Shown here piece after piece: positions 8,035-16,530 of a stretch of 64,000 nt of DNA; the first letter of the stretch is position 1; the number at the start of each line of letters is the position of its first letter. A program made the position numbers and the translations under genes. The notes below the pieces were generated by a model. That model worked only from the letters and a program-made list of their open reading frames with translations. It was not told the DNA's origin and did not search any database. The DNA comes from Lactococcus petauri. Its GTDB lineage: Bacteria; Bacillota; Bacilli; Lactobacillales; Streptococcaceae. The DNA lies in NCBI RefSeq assembly GCF_002154895.1, contig NZ_MUIZ01000002.1, positions 310,001 to 374,000 on the forward strand. Direction: 5' to 3'.

Positions 8035-8583
8035 TTATAATAGCCTCAAAAGTTCGGGATTTTCTTTTAAATAATTTTTTAACGCTTCTTGGCCATAAGC
8101 GAGACCGTAAGCTTCTAAAACAACCGCAGGATCTGAAGTTCCTTCTGAATAATTGTTGAGTAAATCAAGGAGCGTATCTGGACGCTCAATGTTTAACTTC
8201 TTCATAATCTGGGCAATATCAGGAATATCCTTGGCTCTGCCCACTTGAATTTTGTCAATCAAAACTGACTGCAAGGAAGACAAATAGACTTCGAGATGAC
8301 TTGCCTTGAAGATTAAAACTTTATCTTCATCAGAAAGTGACATGATGCGACCGATAGAATGGCTTAACCAAGGTTCATTAGCCGTTCCGACATGAAATTC
8401 TTGCCCAATCTCAGCAATAATTTCCTCAACTTTCGCAGTTGATTCATAAAAGGCATCGATATCCTCTGTAGCTTTTAGACCATGATACTCCAAGACAAAA
8501 CCGCCTACGCATTGTAAGCTTAGGTGGATATCATTTTCTGCTAATTTTTCATTCAAACGCGTAAACAACTTATTATAATTCAT
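8035..8583 (-). CDS. Nucleotidyltransferase-like protein (DUF6036/AbiEii-like fold)
   Basis: The 182-residue product shows a nucleotidyltransferase-fold signature: GGFVLEYHG (about residues 27-35) followed by ATEDIDAF (about 38-45), resembling the GG...R.T.DID motif of AbiEii/MNT-like enzymes, then IDKIQVGRAKDIPDI (about 110-125), which matches the K...R.KD.DI segment of the DUF6036 group. It ends exactly where the 93-residue gene begins. Proteins of this fold occur as toxins, antitoxins and tRNA-modifying enzymes, so no specific role is assigned. Moderate confidence in the fold. Confidence 0.6.
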   Translation of the reverse strand: MNYNKLFTRLNEKLAENDIHLSLQCVGGFVLEYHGLKATEDIDAFYESTAKVEEIIAEIGQEFHVGTANEPWLSHSIGRIMSLSDEDKVLIFKASHLEVYLSSLQSVLIDKIQVGRAKDIPDIAQIMKKLNIERPDTLLDLLNNYSEGTSDPAVVLEAYGLAYGQEALKNYLKENPELLRLL

Positions 8584-8671
8584 AAATTATATACTTTCTC
8601 TTGAAAACTCTCTTCTTGATTATAGCATACCGTGTCTTATAAAAAAAGAGTTTTTCCTCTTTTTACATAAT

Positions 8672-8690
8672 AAAAAACACCTAGTGGTGC
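8672..8690 (-). terminator. metC terminator
   Basis: CACC-ACTA-GGTG stem followed by a T run on the minus strand, just after the metC stop. A second A/T-rich hairpin (AAAAAGAG...CTCTTTTT) follows at about 8643-8665. Confidence 0.65.
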
Positions 8691-8691
8691 T

Positions 8692-9849
<1,158 letters not shown>

Positions 9850-9944
9850 TCACCTCTTTTTAATTGTTTATTTATTATAATGCAGATTATCTTTTGTTGA
9901 CTTTGGGTAATCCTATATCCGACTTTTAATTTTTTTATGTTAAG

Positions 9945-9973
9945 AGAAAAACCCTTAAACAAGGGCTTTTTTC
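9945..9973. terminator. Terminator after the RclA-like gene
   Basis: CCCTT-AAAC-AAGGG stem with T-rich flanks on both strands, immediately downstream of the minus-strand flavoprotein gene. Confidence 0.75.
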
Positions 9974-11332
9974 TTATAGTTTCACTTCATTTGCCGGAGC
10001 AAAAAGATCATTTAAAGCTTCGCTCATGGTTGGATGAGTGTAGATATGATCTCGTAACATGGTGTAAGGTATTTTTGCTTTCATCGCAAGCGATAAAATA
10101 TTTATCACTTCATGTGATTCTTCAGCATAAAGAGTTGCACCTAATATTTCTTGTGTTTCTGGATCTACTAATGCTTTAAGTAGCCCTTTACTTTGTCCAA
10201 GTACTGCAGATTTTGGAATAGATGTAGCTTCTAAACGGAACAATCGATATTTGGTACCTTGAGCTTGAGCTATTGTTTCTGTTAAGCCTATATTAGACAG
10301 AGTTGGTGTGATAAAAACACTACTTGCTAACTCACCTCGATTACTTAATGTCCGAGATTTGTCGCCATAAAGTTGACTTTCAATGATACGAAAATCATCC
10401 AATGACGTATAAGTAAATTGTGGTCCACCATGTACATCACCCAAAGCCCAAATATTTGGAGCAGAGGTTTCAAGCTTTTCATTCACTAAGATATGTCCTG
10501 CCTCGCCAACTTTGATTGAAGTATTTTCTAAACCTAATCCAGAAGTATTGGGCTTACGACCTGTAGCAAGAAGAATCTTGTTTCCTTGTACTTCTTCTGC
10601 TTGACCATCTTTTGTAATATTGAGGATACTTGCTTCATCACGATCAAAAACACCATTTATTTCATAGCCGAGCTTGAAGACAGCACCAGCGTCTTCTAAA
10701 TCTTGCTTCACGCGCTGCGCAACATCTCTATCTTGACGCGGCAAAAATATATCGTGTGAGTCAATAATCGTTACCTTTGATCCATAAGACAGAAACATGG
10801 CTGCAAATTCAAGTCCGATATAGCCAGAACCCACAATCAGAAGGTGTTCAGGTTTTTCTTGTAAGTCCATCAACCCTGTCGAGGTCACAAGATTTTTACT
10901 CTCCGACATACCAAGGATTGAGGGCAAAATAGCACGCGCACCCGTATTGATAAAGATACGTTCAGCTTGAACAAGCATTATGGGCTTTCCTTCTTCGGAT
11001 ATTTCGACCTCATGGTCTGAAAGAAATCTCGCCTTCCCGTCAATTACAGTTGCATTTGGTTCATCTGCAATCATATGGTAATTCTTTTTATTCAGCTTTT
11101 CGACCAGGCTGAATTTTTGAAGGACTGCCTCGGTGAAAGCTTCACCTTTTTGGCCATTTACAATTAACGACTTAGACGGAATACAGCCAATATTAATACA
11201 AGTTCCCCCGTACATCCGCGTAGATTGTTCCACGATTGCTACTGTTTCCCCTTTATTGGCCAATGATTTAGCAAGGGTTTTCCCTGCCTTCCCAAAGCCA
11301 ATAATTAAATTCTTAAATGTCCTTCTCTCCAT
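9974..11332 (-). CDS. RclA/Har-type FAD disulfide oxidoreductase (hypothiocyanous acid reductase candidate)
   Basis: A class I flavoprotein disulfide reductase. The N-terminal motif IIGFGKAGKTLA followed by MYGGTCINIGCIPSKS, with the redox CxxxxC pair, is characteristic of E. coli RclA and pneumococcal Har, which defend against hypochlorous/hypothiocyanous stress. A second GxGxxG (VGSGYIGLEFA, about residue 167), the FAD-binding WALGDVHG and the C-terminal dimer-interface HPTMSEAL are also present. I chose the ATG at 11330-11332, one base after the upstream stop; a reading frame eight codons longer would overlap that gene. It is the third gene of a TetR/Fe-S/flavoprotein operon. Family is sure; substrate is inferred from the family. 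Confidence 0.82.
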   Translation of the reverse strand: MERRTFKNLIIGFGKAGKTLAKSLANKGETVAIVEQSTRMYGGTCINIGCIPSKSLIVNGQKGEAFTEAVLQKFSLVEKLNKKNYHMIADEPNATVIDGKARFLSDHEVEISEEGKPIMLVQAERIFINTGARAILPSILGMSESKNLVTSTGLMDLQEKPEHLLIVGSGYIGLEFAAMFLSYGSKVTIIDSHDIFLPRQDRDVAQRVKQDLEDAGAVFKLGYEINGVFDRDEASILNITKDGQAEEVQGNKILLATGRKPNTSGLGLENTSIKVGEAGHILVNEKLETSAPNIWALGDVHGGPQFTYTSLDDFRIIESQLYGDKSRTLSNRGELASSVFITPTLSNIGLTETIAQAQGTKYRLFRLEATSIPKSAVLGQSKGLLKALVDPETQEILGATLYAEESHEVINILSLAMKAKIPYTMLRDHIYTHPTMSEALNDLFAPANEVKL

Positions 11333-11333
11333 A

Positions 11334-11693
11334 TTACAGCTTGCCTCTATAGTCAACGATGAGAAGATTATGGCTCAAATATTCTCCGTCTGTTTTCAAA
11401 GCAATGAGGTTGTAGCTGCCTTCTACTTTTGCATGTAAATCTTGGGCGCTCCAGAACATTTCCCCCCATTTTTTGAAGTAAACAGGGCCAAATTCTGAAT
11501 CCATATGTGCATCAAAAGCCTCTGGCAACTTGCCTTTGTCAATAGCAAGGATACGGTAACGTGAGATACCGCCCGCACATGCGTCAATAGCCTCGTTCTT
11601 TTCACTCAACTCGTGGTCAAAATCCAATACAAAATCTGCATTATCAAATTTCGCTAATTTTTCGCTTACTGTTTTGTCAAATATAATTTTCAT
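11334..11693 (-). CDS. Iron-sulfur cluster biosynthesis family protein (HesB-like)
   Basis: The 119-residue protein matches the small Lactobacillales 'iron-sulfur cluster biosynthesis family', a divergent HesB/IscA-like fold: RYRILAIDKGKLPEAF followed by FGPVYFKKWGEMF (about residues 50-80) and an IVDYRG C-terminus. Only one cysteine (DACAGG, about residue 40) is visible, so the classic three-cysteine IscA cluster site is absent and a role as scaffold is unproven. It lies 20 bases after the TetR gene and one base before the flavoprotein gene, so it is cotranscribed with a redox-defence enzyme. Confidence 0.7.
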   Translation of the reverse strand: MKIIFDKTVSEKLAKFDNADFVLDFDHELSEKNEAIDACAGGISRYRILAIDKGKLPEAFDAHMDSEFGPVYFKKWGEMFWSAQDLHAKVEGSYNLIALKTDGEYLSHNLLIVDYRGKL

Positions 11694-11712
11694 GCTTTTT
11701 TCCTCCTATGGT

Positions 11713-12285
11713 TTAAGCAAGTGCCTTAATTTCTTTTCCTAATTGATCCAAGCCGTTTTCAAAAACTGACCAGTCTTGTGTAAGTTTCAGTAGTAGGAGA
11801 CTTCCTTGTATCGTTGAGATGATATGCTGAGCTTGCGTTTTAGAACGCGCTTGAGTCCAACCTGTGATTTCCACAATCCTAGCTTGAATCAATGCTGTCC
11901 AAGTCTCCATAAGCTGTCCTAACAACTCACGAAAATCTTTGTCTTCACTCGCACCAAGTTCAACGACTAGGTTTCCTACAGCACAACCATAATGTTGTGT
12001 TTCATCCACATGCACCTGAATTTCCCAGTTTAGCATTGCTAGCAAAGCTTGTTTGGGATCCTCCATCTGGAGCAATAAGGGATCAAAACATTGTGTTTCC
12101 CAGTCATTACTATGCGAACGAATCACTTCTAAACAGATTTCTTTTTTTGATAAAAAATAATGATAGAGTTGTCCTTTTCCAGTACCCGAGTCCTCGAGAA
12201 TATCTCGGATAGAAGTTGAGGCATAACCTTTTTGACAAAAAAGCTTTTTACTGCTGTCAATGATTTTTTCTTTTGCTTCTGACAC
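11713..12285 (-). CDS. TetR/AcrR family transcriptional regulator
   Basis: The product has an N-terminal TetR DNA-binding domain (KIIDSSKKLFCQKGYASTSIRDILEDSGTG split over helices 1-3, then GQLYHYFLSKKEI) and a C-terminal ligand domain. I chose the GTG at 12283-12285 with GGAG eight bases upstream; an ATG at 12303 is also possible, while a frame starting at 12324 would lie upstream of the likely transcription start. Two cysteines (CQKGY, about residue 17, and YGCAVG, about 110) could be redox sensors. It heads the operon with the Fe-S and RclA-like genes and has a palindrome over its promoter, so autoregulation and a response to oxidants are plausible. Confidence 0.8.
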   Translation of the reverse strand: MSEAKEKIIDSSKKLFCQKGYASTSIRDILEDSGTGKGQLYHYFLSKKEICLEVIRSHSNDWETQCFDPLLLQMEDPKQALLAMLNWEIQVHVDETQHYGCAVGNLVVELGASEDKDFRELLGQLMETWTALIQARIVEITGWTQARSKTQAQHIISTIQGSLLLLKLTQDWSVFENGLDQLGKEIKALA

Positions 12286-12315
12286 TTTACACGCTCCAAT
12301 CATTTTACCTACCGC

Positions 12316-12338
12316 TTGGTACAATACTAATATACCAA
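12316..12338 (-). promoter_or_regulatory. Palindromic operator over the TetR operon promoter
   Basis: TTGGTA (12316-12321) and TACCAA (12333-12338) form an inverted repeat. On the minus strand it overlaps a TATATT -10-like element lying 17 bases from TTGGTC. Its position just before the regulator gene suggests an autoregulatory site. Confidence 0.55.
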
Positions 12339-12471
12339 ATTATGATGCCTTGACCAAATAATTGAACTGAGATTTTCTTTTCTTAATTTTGTGAAAGGTT
12401 TATGATATTAAAAATTATAATATTTTGTTACACTAAAATATAACGGATGTAAAAACTATATTGGAGGAATT

Positions 12472-13113
12472 ATGAAGAAGACCATACTATTATCGATAGC
12501 ATTAATAGGAGTTTTTGTACTTAGTGGATGTAAAGATGTCAAAAAAGAAAATACTGAAACAAAAAATGTTCCAGTTTCAAGTACTAATAAGAGCACCGTA
12601 AAGACAACAGAAACCCAATCATCAAGTGCTTTGGAGAGTATCCCTACATCAACTCCTACATCTGAAGAAAAGGAAACTGAACAAACTTCTTCTTCTTTAT
12701 TTGAAGGTTATAGTGCTGAACAAATTGAATATGCGCGCGTAACAGAAGCAATAATTCATTATTATAAAGGGGATTATCAACCTGTATCTATCGATGTCAC
12801 TAAAAATGGACAAAATCATCAGATTTTTCCTTTTGAAGGCTCTGTAGTTCTTCCTCAAGAAACTGTTACTTTATCCTTTAGCAAAGATAATACGATGGCC
12901 GGAACAACTATTATTACCTATAGTTCTAATCATGACGGTTCAATAAATTTTTATAAAGATCCAAATCATTATCAAGATGAAAGATACCCCAAAAATCCTT
13001 CATGGGTTAAGGAGGAATCGCAAAAATTACTAGACAGCATGCAAACAATAGAAATACCTATTTCATTTGATTACGAAGCTGCTCAAATCATTTCCAAAAT
13101 ACAAGTGAAGTAA
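12472..13113 (+). CDS. Putative lipoprotein of unknown function
   Basis: The 213-residue protein has a lipoprotein signal peptide (MKK, hydrophobic stretch, lipobox LSGC with Cys20) and a Ser/Thr/Lys/Glu-rich linker (about residues 24-72) before a globular domain (about 75-213). GGAGG precedes the ATG. I recognise no family; the domain has a PVSIDVTKNGQNHQIFPFEG segment seen as part of a beta-rich fold. It is a single plus-strand gene between minus-strand operons, ending at a long terminator. It is expected on the outer face of the membrane. Confidence 0.75.
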   Translation: MKKTILLSIALIGVFVLSGCKDVKKENTETKNVPVSSTNKSTVKTTETQSSSALESIPTSTPTSEEKETEQTSSSLFEGYSAEQIEYARVTEAIIHYYKGDYQPVSIDVTKNGQNHQIFPFEGSVVLPQETVTLSFSKDNTMAGTTIITYSSNHDGSINFYKDPNHYQDERYPKNPSWVKEESQKLLDSMQTIEIPISFDYEAAQIISKIQVK

Positions 13114-13160
13114 AAATTGAGCTTTTTGTTTGTATTTAGGCTTTTAAAAAATTCAAAATA

Positions 13161-13207
13161 AAAACCTACCCTGCTTAAGGTACATGGCCTTAAGCAGGGT
13201 AGGTTTT
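13161..13207. terminator. Strong bidirectional terminator between lipoprotein gene and uppP
   Basis: A perfect 20-bp inverted repeat (arms 13161-13180 and 13188-13207) with A/T runs on both ends, between convergent genes. Confidence 0.9.
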
Positions 13208-13220
13208 TCTGATCTGTGTT

Positions 13221-14060
13221 TTAAATTACACCCACAAGGATGAAGAGGATAACGATAATTCCCAGCGCAATACGGTACCAACCAAAGATTTGGAAGTCAC
13301 GGCGTTTGATGTAGCTCATCAAGAATTTAATAACGAAGATAGATACAACATAAGCGACAACCATTCCAACGATAAGGGCAATCACTTCTGAGAGACTAAA
13401 GTGAAGGCCGAATTTCAAGAGTTTAAAGGCAGAGGCACCAAGCATAGTGGGTACTGCGAGGAAGAAAGTAAACTCGGCAGCAACGACACGTGAAACTCCA
13501 ATAAGCAAGGCACCCACAATTGTTGCGCCTGATCGTGATGTCCCTGGAATCATTGAGAGGACTTGGAACATCCCGATGATCAGTGCAGTTTGATAGGTAA
13601 TTTCTTTCATTGTATTGATTTTTGGTACACGTGTTTTATTCCAACGTTCAATCACGATAAAGGCGATACCATAAACAATCAGCATAATGGCAATTGTCAA
13701 TGGTGTCCCAAAATTTTCTTCTAAGAAATCATTTAAGAATAAGCCAAATACAGCTGACGGAAGGAAGGCCACTACAACCTTAACCCACATGTTAAAGACA
13801 GAACGTTTGATCCGTACACCTTTTCCTTCAACATTAACAAAAGGATTCATCTGTGACCAGAATTCCACAATAACTGCAATAATTGCACCTAATTGGATGA
13901 CTACAAAGAACATATCTTTGAAAGCTTGTGTCATATTGGTGTGAATGAAGGCATCCACTAAAAGCATATGCCCTGTGCTTGATACGGGGAGCCATTCTGT
14001 AATTCCCTCGACGATGCCGAGAAAAATAATTTTCAAAAGTTCAATAAAATTTAAATCCAT
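13221..14060 (-). CDS. uppP: Undecaprenyl-diphosphatase UppP (BacA)
   Basis: UppP dephosphorylates undecaprenyl diphosphate, regenerating the lipid carrier for wall polymers and giving bacitracin tolerance. The 279-residue membrane protein has the two signature motifs: EGITEWLPVSSTGHM (about residues 18-32) and PGTSRSGATI (about 165-175), with about eight hydrophobic segments. AAGGA precedes the ATG. It begins only 13 bases after the DUF4097 gene, so it is probably the last gene of the PadR operon, an arrangement that ties carrier recycling to envelope-stress control. Confidence 0.95.
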   Translation of the reverse strand: MDLNFIELLKIIFLGIVEGITEWLPVSSTGHMLLVDAFIHTNMTQAFKDMFFVVIQLGAIIAVIVEFWSQMNPFVNVEGKGVRIKRSVFNMWVKVVVAFLPSAVFGLFLNDFLEENFGTPLTIAIMLIVYGIAFIVIERWNKTRVPKINTMKEITYQTALIIGMFQVLSMIPGTSRSGATIVGALLIGVSRVVAAEFTFFLAVPTMLGASAFKLLKFGLHFSLSEVIALIVGMVVAYVVSIFVIKFLMSYIKRRDFQIFGWYRIALGIIVILFILVGVI

Positions 14061-14073
14061 TTTTCCTTATGTC

Positions 14074-14952
14074 CTATTCATTAATGAGGTAGAAACTGCC
14101 ATCTGTAACTTTGACTGTCAAAGCTGTCTCTTGATTTCCCATCTGATAAGGAAATTCTTTTTTGACATGATTTACATAAAGTTCTTCTGCCTCTACATTT
14201 ATCCCCGGCAATTGACTGTTTATTATTTTCAATTGGCCGTCTTTTTTAACAATTTTGCTACGTTCTTTCAGATGAAGATTTTCAAAAATAGTTGCACCAT
14301 CATTTGAAGCAAAATCCATACTTTCTGCTGTCACACGTTCTAAAACAGATGCCCCATCATTAGAAGTTACTTTCAAATGTCCCGCCAAAGTCAAATCACG
14401 CAATTGCCACGCAGCATCACTAATATTCATCGTGAGTTGGCTTCCTTTAATTCTTTCTAAGGAAAGGCCACCATCTCGAAGATTAATTTTGAGACTATCT
14501 GCTTTCAAATCACGCAAGGTTTTTTGTCCGGATGTTCCGTCGATAATGATTTTCTCAAAATTCATATTTTCTGGTACAGTTACAATTATTTTTTCCTGAC
14601 CCATTTTACCAAAATTAAGCCCTAAATTGAAGTCAAAGGTGCTTTTTCTCGCCTCAACCTTCAAAGTTTTACCTTGAAGGTTAATCTCAGGCTTCTGATC
14701 AAGCAAGTGGCTCTCAACTTTCAGAGTTGAGCCAGAGATAATTTCTAAATCCGCATCTTTACTGTTGATAATCATATTTTTTACTTTATCTGTAGCAAAA
14801 GTCTGTTCTGTAGAAATAAGATGAGAGATTTGAGGACGGCCTTCTTTCCAGACAAGACTCGTTTTACCTCCAGCAGCTAAGCCAATACCTAAAAGAATAA
14901 TGCCAGAAATAATCATAGTCAGTGCGGCAACTATCGTTCTTTTATTTTTCAC
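14074..14952 (-). CDS. DUF4097 family beta-helical membrane-anchored protein
   Basis: The 292-residue protein has one N-terminal membrane segment (about residues 8-27) followed by an extracytoplasmic domain rich in short beta repeats (SLKINLRDGGLSLERIKGS, LTMNISDAAWQLRDLTLAG, LKVTSNDGASVLERV), the DUF4097 pattern found in adhesin-like and LiaF-like envelope-stress proteins. Its start overlaps the stop of the DUF1700 gene by four bases, so the two are translationally coupled. PadR-DUF1700-DUF4097 is a recurrent Firmicutes set. Molecular function is unknown. Confidence 0.8.
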   Translation of the reverse strand: MKNKRTIVAALTMIISGIILLGIGLAAGGKTSLVWKEGRPQISHLISTEQTFATDKVKNMIINSKDADLEIISGSTLKVESHLLDQKPEINLQGKTLKVEARKSTFDFNLGLNFGKMGQEKIIVTVPENMNFEKIIIDGTSGQKTLRDLKADSLKINLRDGGLSLERIKGSQLTMNISDAAWQLRDLTLAGHLKVTSNDGASVLERVTAESMDFASNDGATIFENLHLKERSKIVKKDGQLKIINSQLPGINVEAEELYVNHVKKEFPYQMGNQETALTVKVTDGSFYLINE

Positions 14953-15569
14953 AAGACTCCTCCTTTCTGATCGCGTTTGGTTCTTTGAGTTAATTTACGC
15001 CCCAACCATTTAATCATTCCAAGAAAACGAAGGCACAGCCATTTTGTGAGGAAAAGAATAAAAGGACTGATAAGGATTCCCAACCCAAAAAGCAAAAGAC
15101 CAAGTCCACTAAAGACAAGTGTTGTCATTGGACTACTGAAGATGACACCAAGTCCAGAAATGAAGGAGAATAATCCACCAAACACGAGTGAAACATCAAG
15201 CATGTACAGGCTAAAGAGGAGAGCTAATAGCATCATTAACAAGGCTAGAATAAGTAAAAGAATGGCAAGTGCCAAGGGTACCAAAAGCGGTGAAGCAAAA
15301 AGACCAAGTATAATGAGCCAGACCAGCTGAAAGCGTGATTTAGCGGGTATACTTTTTTCTTCTTCTTGCGCGTGATCATCTTGGTCTAAGAAATAACTGA
15401 GTTTGAGCTTGGTAGCAAATTGTTTTGGTGTTCCATACTGTGCTGTTATATCCTCAAGTGTCATTCCTGACTCAATAAAGTATTCTTGATAATAAGCGAT
15501 TAAGTCTCTACTTTCTTCTTGAGGTAGATCTGTCAGATGGGCCTGCACAGCCTCTAAATAACTATTCAT
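14949..15569 (-). CDS. DUF1700 (HAAS) membrane protein
   Basis: The 206-residue protein has the HAAS (DUF1700) N-terminal cytoplasmic domain (about residues 1-60: YLEAVQAHLTDLPQEESRDL, then YYQEYFIE and YGTPKQFATKL) and three to four hydrophobic segments (about 80-190). HAAS domains are almost always encoded next to PadR regulators and are thought to interact with them. It overlaps the PadR gene upstream by eight bases and the DUF4097 gene downstream by four. A role as membrane sensor or anti-regulator is inference from context. Confidence 0.85.
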   Translation of the reverse strand: MNSYLEAVQAHLTDLPQEESRDLIAYYQEYFIESGMTLEDITAQYGTPKQFATKLKLSYFLDQDDHAQEEEKSIPAKSRFQLVWLIILGLFASPLLVPLALAILLLILALLMMLLALLFSLYMLDVSLVFGGLFSFISGLGVIFSSPMTTLVFSGLGLLLFGLGILISPFILFLTKWLCLRFLGMIKWLGRKLTQRTKRDQKGGVL

Positions 15570-15888
15570 CGTTTTCGAGTTCTCCTTCTACTAAAAGTTT
15601 ATCCATGGCATTACGGAATTGCTGCCAGTCAGCAGTTATTTTTTGAAGCTCTTGGCGTCCATTCTCTGTTATCCGATAATAACGTCTCATGCGACCTTCA
15701 TAAGGCTCGTCATAATTTTCTAAAAGCTCATGCTTTTTTAAACGACGTAAGACAGGATACATGGTTGATTCACTAATCGGAAGTTGGGCTTGTACTGTTT
15801 TTGTCAACGCATAGCCATACATATCTTTCTTATTCAACAAAGAAAGCACTGTCCCGTCTAGAAGTAAGGTTGGAATTTGAATATCCAT
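15562..15888 (-). CDS. PadR family transcriptional regulator
   Basis: The 108-residue protein is a short PadR winged helix (LLLDGTVLSLLNKKDMYGYALTK, then ISESTMYPVLRRLKKHELLE and RRYYRITENGRQEL) with a C-terminal dimerisation helix. I chose the ATG at 15886-15888 with AAAGGA seven bases upstream; an ATG eight codons earlier has poorer support. It heads an overlapping operon with DUF1700, DUF4097 and uppP. A long inverted repeat in its promoter region is the likely autoregulatory operator. PadR proteins of this operon type respond to envelope damage in other Firmicutes; the effector here is unknown. Confidence 0.88.
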   Translation of the reverse strand: MDIQIPTLLLDGTVLSLLNKKDMYGYALTKTVQAQLPISESTMYPVLRRLKKHELLENYDEPYEGRMRRYYRITENGRQELQKITADWQQFRNAMDKLLVEGELENDE

Positions 15889-15916
15889 AATTGTCCTTTC
15901 CTTTTCCTTCATAGCA

Positions 15917-15962
15917 TATTATATGTTGTATAATATGATACTATACTATACGACATATAATA
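15917..15962 (-). promoter_or_regulatory. Probable PadR operator, 16-bp inverted repeat
   Basis: Arms TATTATATGTTGTATA (15917-15932) and TATACGACATATAATA (15947-15962) are reverse complements with one mismatch, 14 bases apart. They contain the ATGT...ACAT elements seen in many PadR sites and lie 29 bases upstream of the PadR start, over its AT-rich promoter region. Confidence 0.7.
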
Positions 15963-16053
15963 ACATATAAAACATCTGCTGACAAGTATGAGGCAATAAT
16001 TTCAAAAGATATGATAAAATAAGTTAAAGTTAAACTGAAGGGTAAAGAACTGC

Positions 16054-16503
16054 ATGCAAATCATAAAACTCCGGGAACATAAGGAAAAGCTTGAACAAGC
16101 TGCAAACTGGTTTCACCAGAAATGGGAAATTCCACTTTCTGCCTATCAAGAAAGCATGGAGGCTTGCCTCCAAGGTTCAGAAACCATTCCGCAATGGTAT
16201 ATGATGATCCATGAATCAGAAATTATTGGTGGCCTTGGAATTATTGAAAATGATTTTCATAATCGTAAAGATTTATCGCCTAATATTTGTGCTTTGTATG
16301 TGGAAAAAGAATTCCGTAGTCAAGGGATTGCGGAAAAGTTACTCCAAGAAGCTTGCGATGATATGAAGATGCAAGGGGTTCATAGGCTCTATCTTGTCAC
16401 TGACCATACTCATCTTTATGAACGCTACGGTTGGGAATTTATTGGCTTTGTTCAAGCGGAAGATGAAGACGAGATGTTACGGATGTATTCTTACCAAATC
16501 TAA
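16054..16503 (+). CDS. GNAT family N-acetyltransferase
   Basis: The 149-residue protein has the acetyl-CoA binding motif A of GNAT enzymes (LYVEKEFRSQGIAEKLLQEA, about residues 92-111, with the R-x-x-G-x-A turn) and motif B (YLVTDHTHLYERYGWEFIG). The substrate cannot be read from sequence. An extended -10 element (TGATAAAAT, about 16011-16019) lies upstream, and the gene ends at its own terminator, so it is monocistronic. Confidence 0.85.
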   Translation: MQIIKLREHKEKLEQAANWFHQKWEIPLSAYQESMEACLQGSETIPQWYMMIHESEIIGGLGIIENDFHNRKDLSPNICALYVEKEFRSQGIAEKLLQEACDDMKMQGVHRLYLVTDHTHLYERYGWEFIGFVQAEDEDEMLRMYSYQI

Positions 16504-16530
16504 AAAAACTCCTAAATAGGAGTTTTTTTT
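16504..16530. terminator. Bidirectional terminator between GNAT gene and copB
   Basis: AAAACTCCT-AAAT-AGGAGTTTT stem followed by eight T residues on the plus strand and an A/T-rich flank on the other, between convergent genes. Confidence 0.85.

Noticed and set aside
9937-10179. 80-codon plus-strand frame opposite the RclA-like gene
   Set aside because: Its start lies in a terminator and the rest is antisense to a conserved gene.
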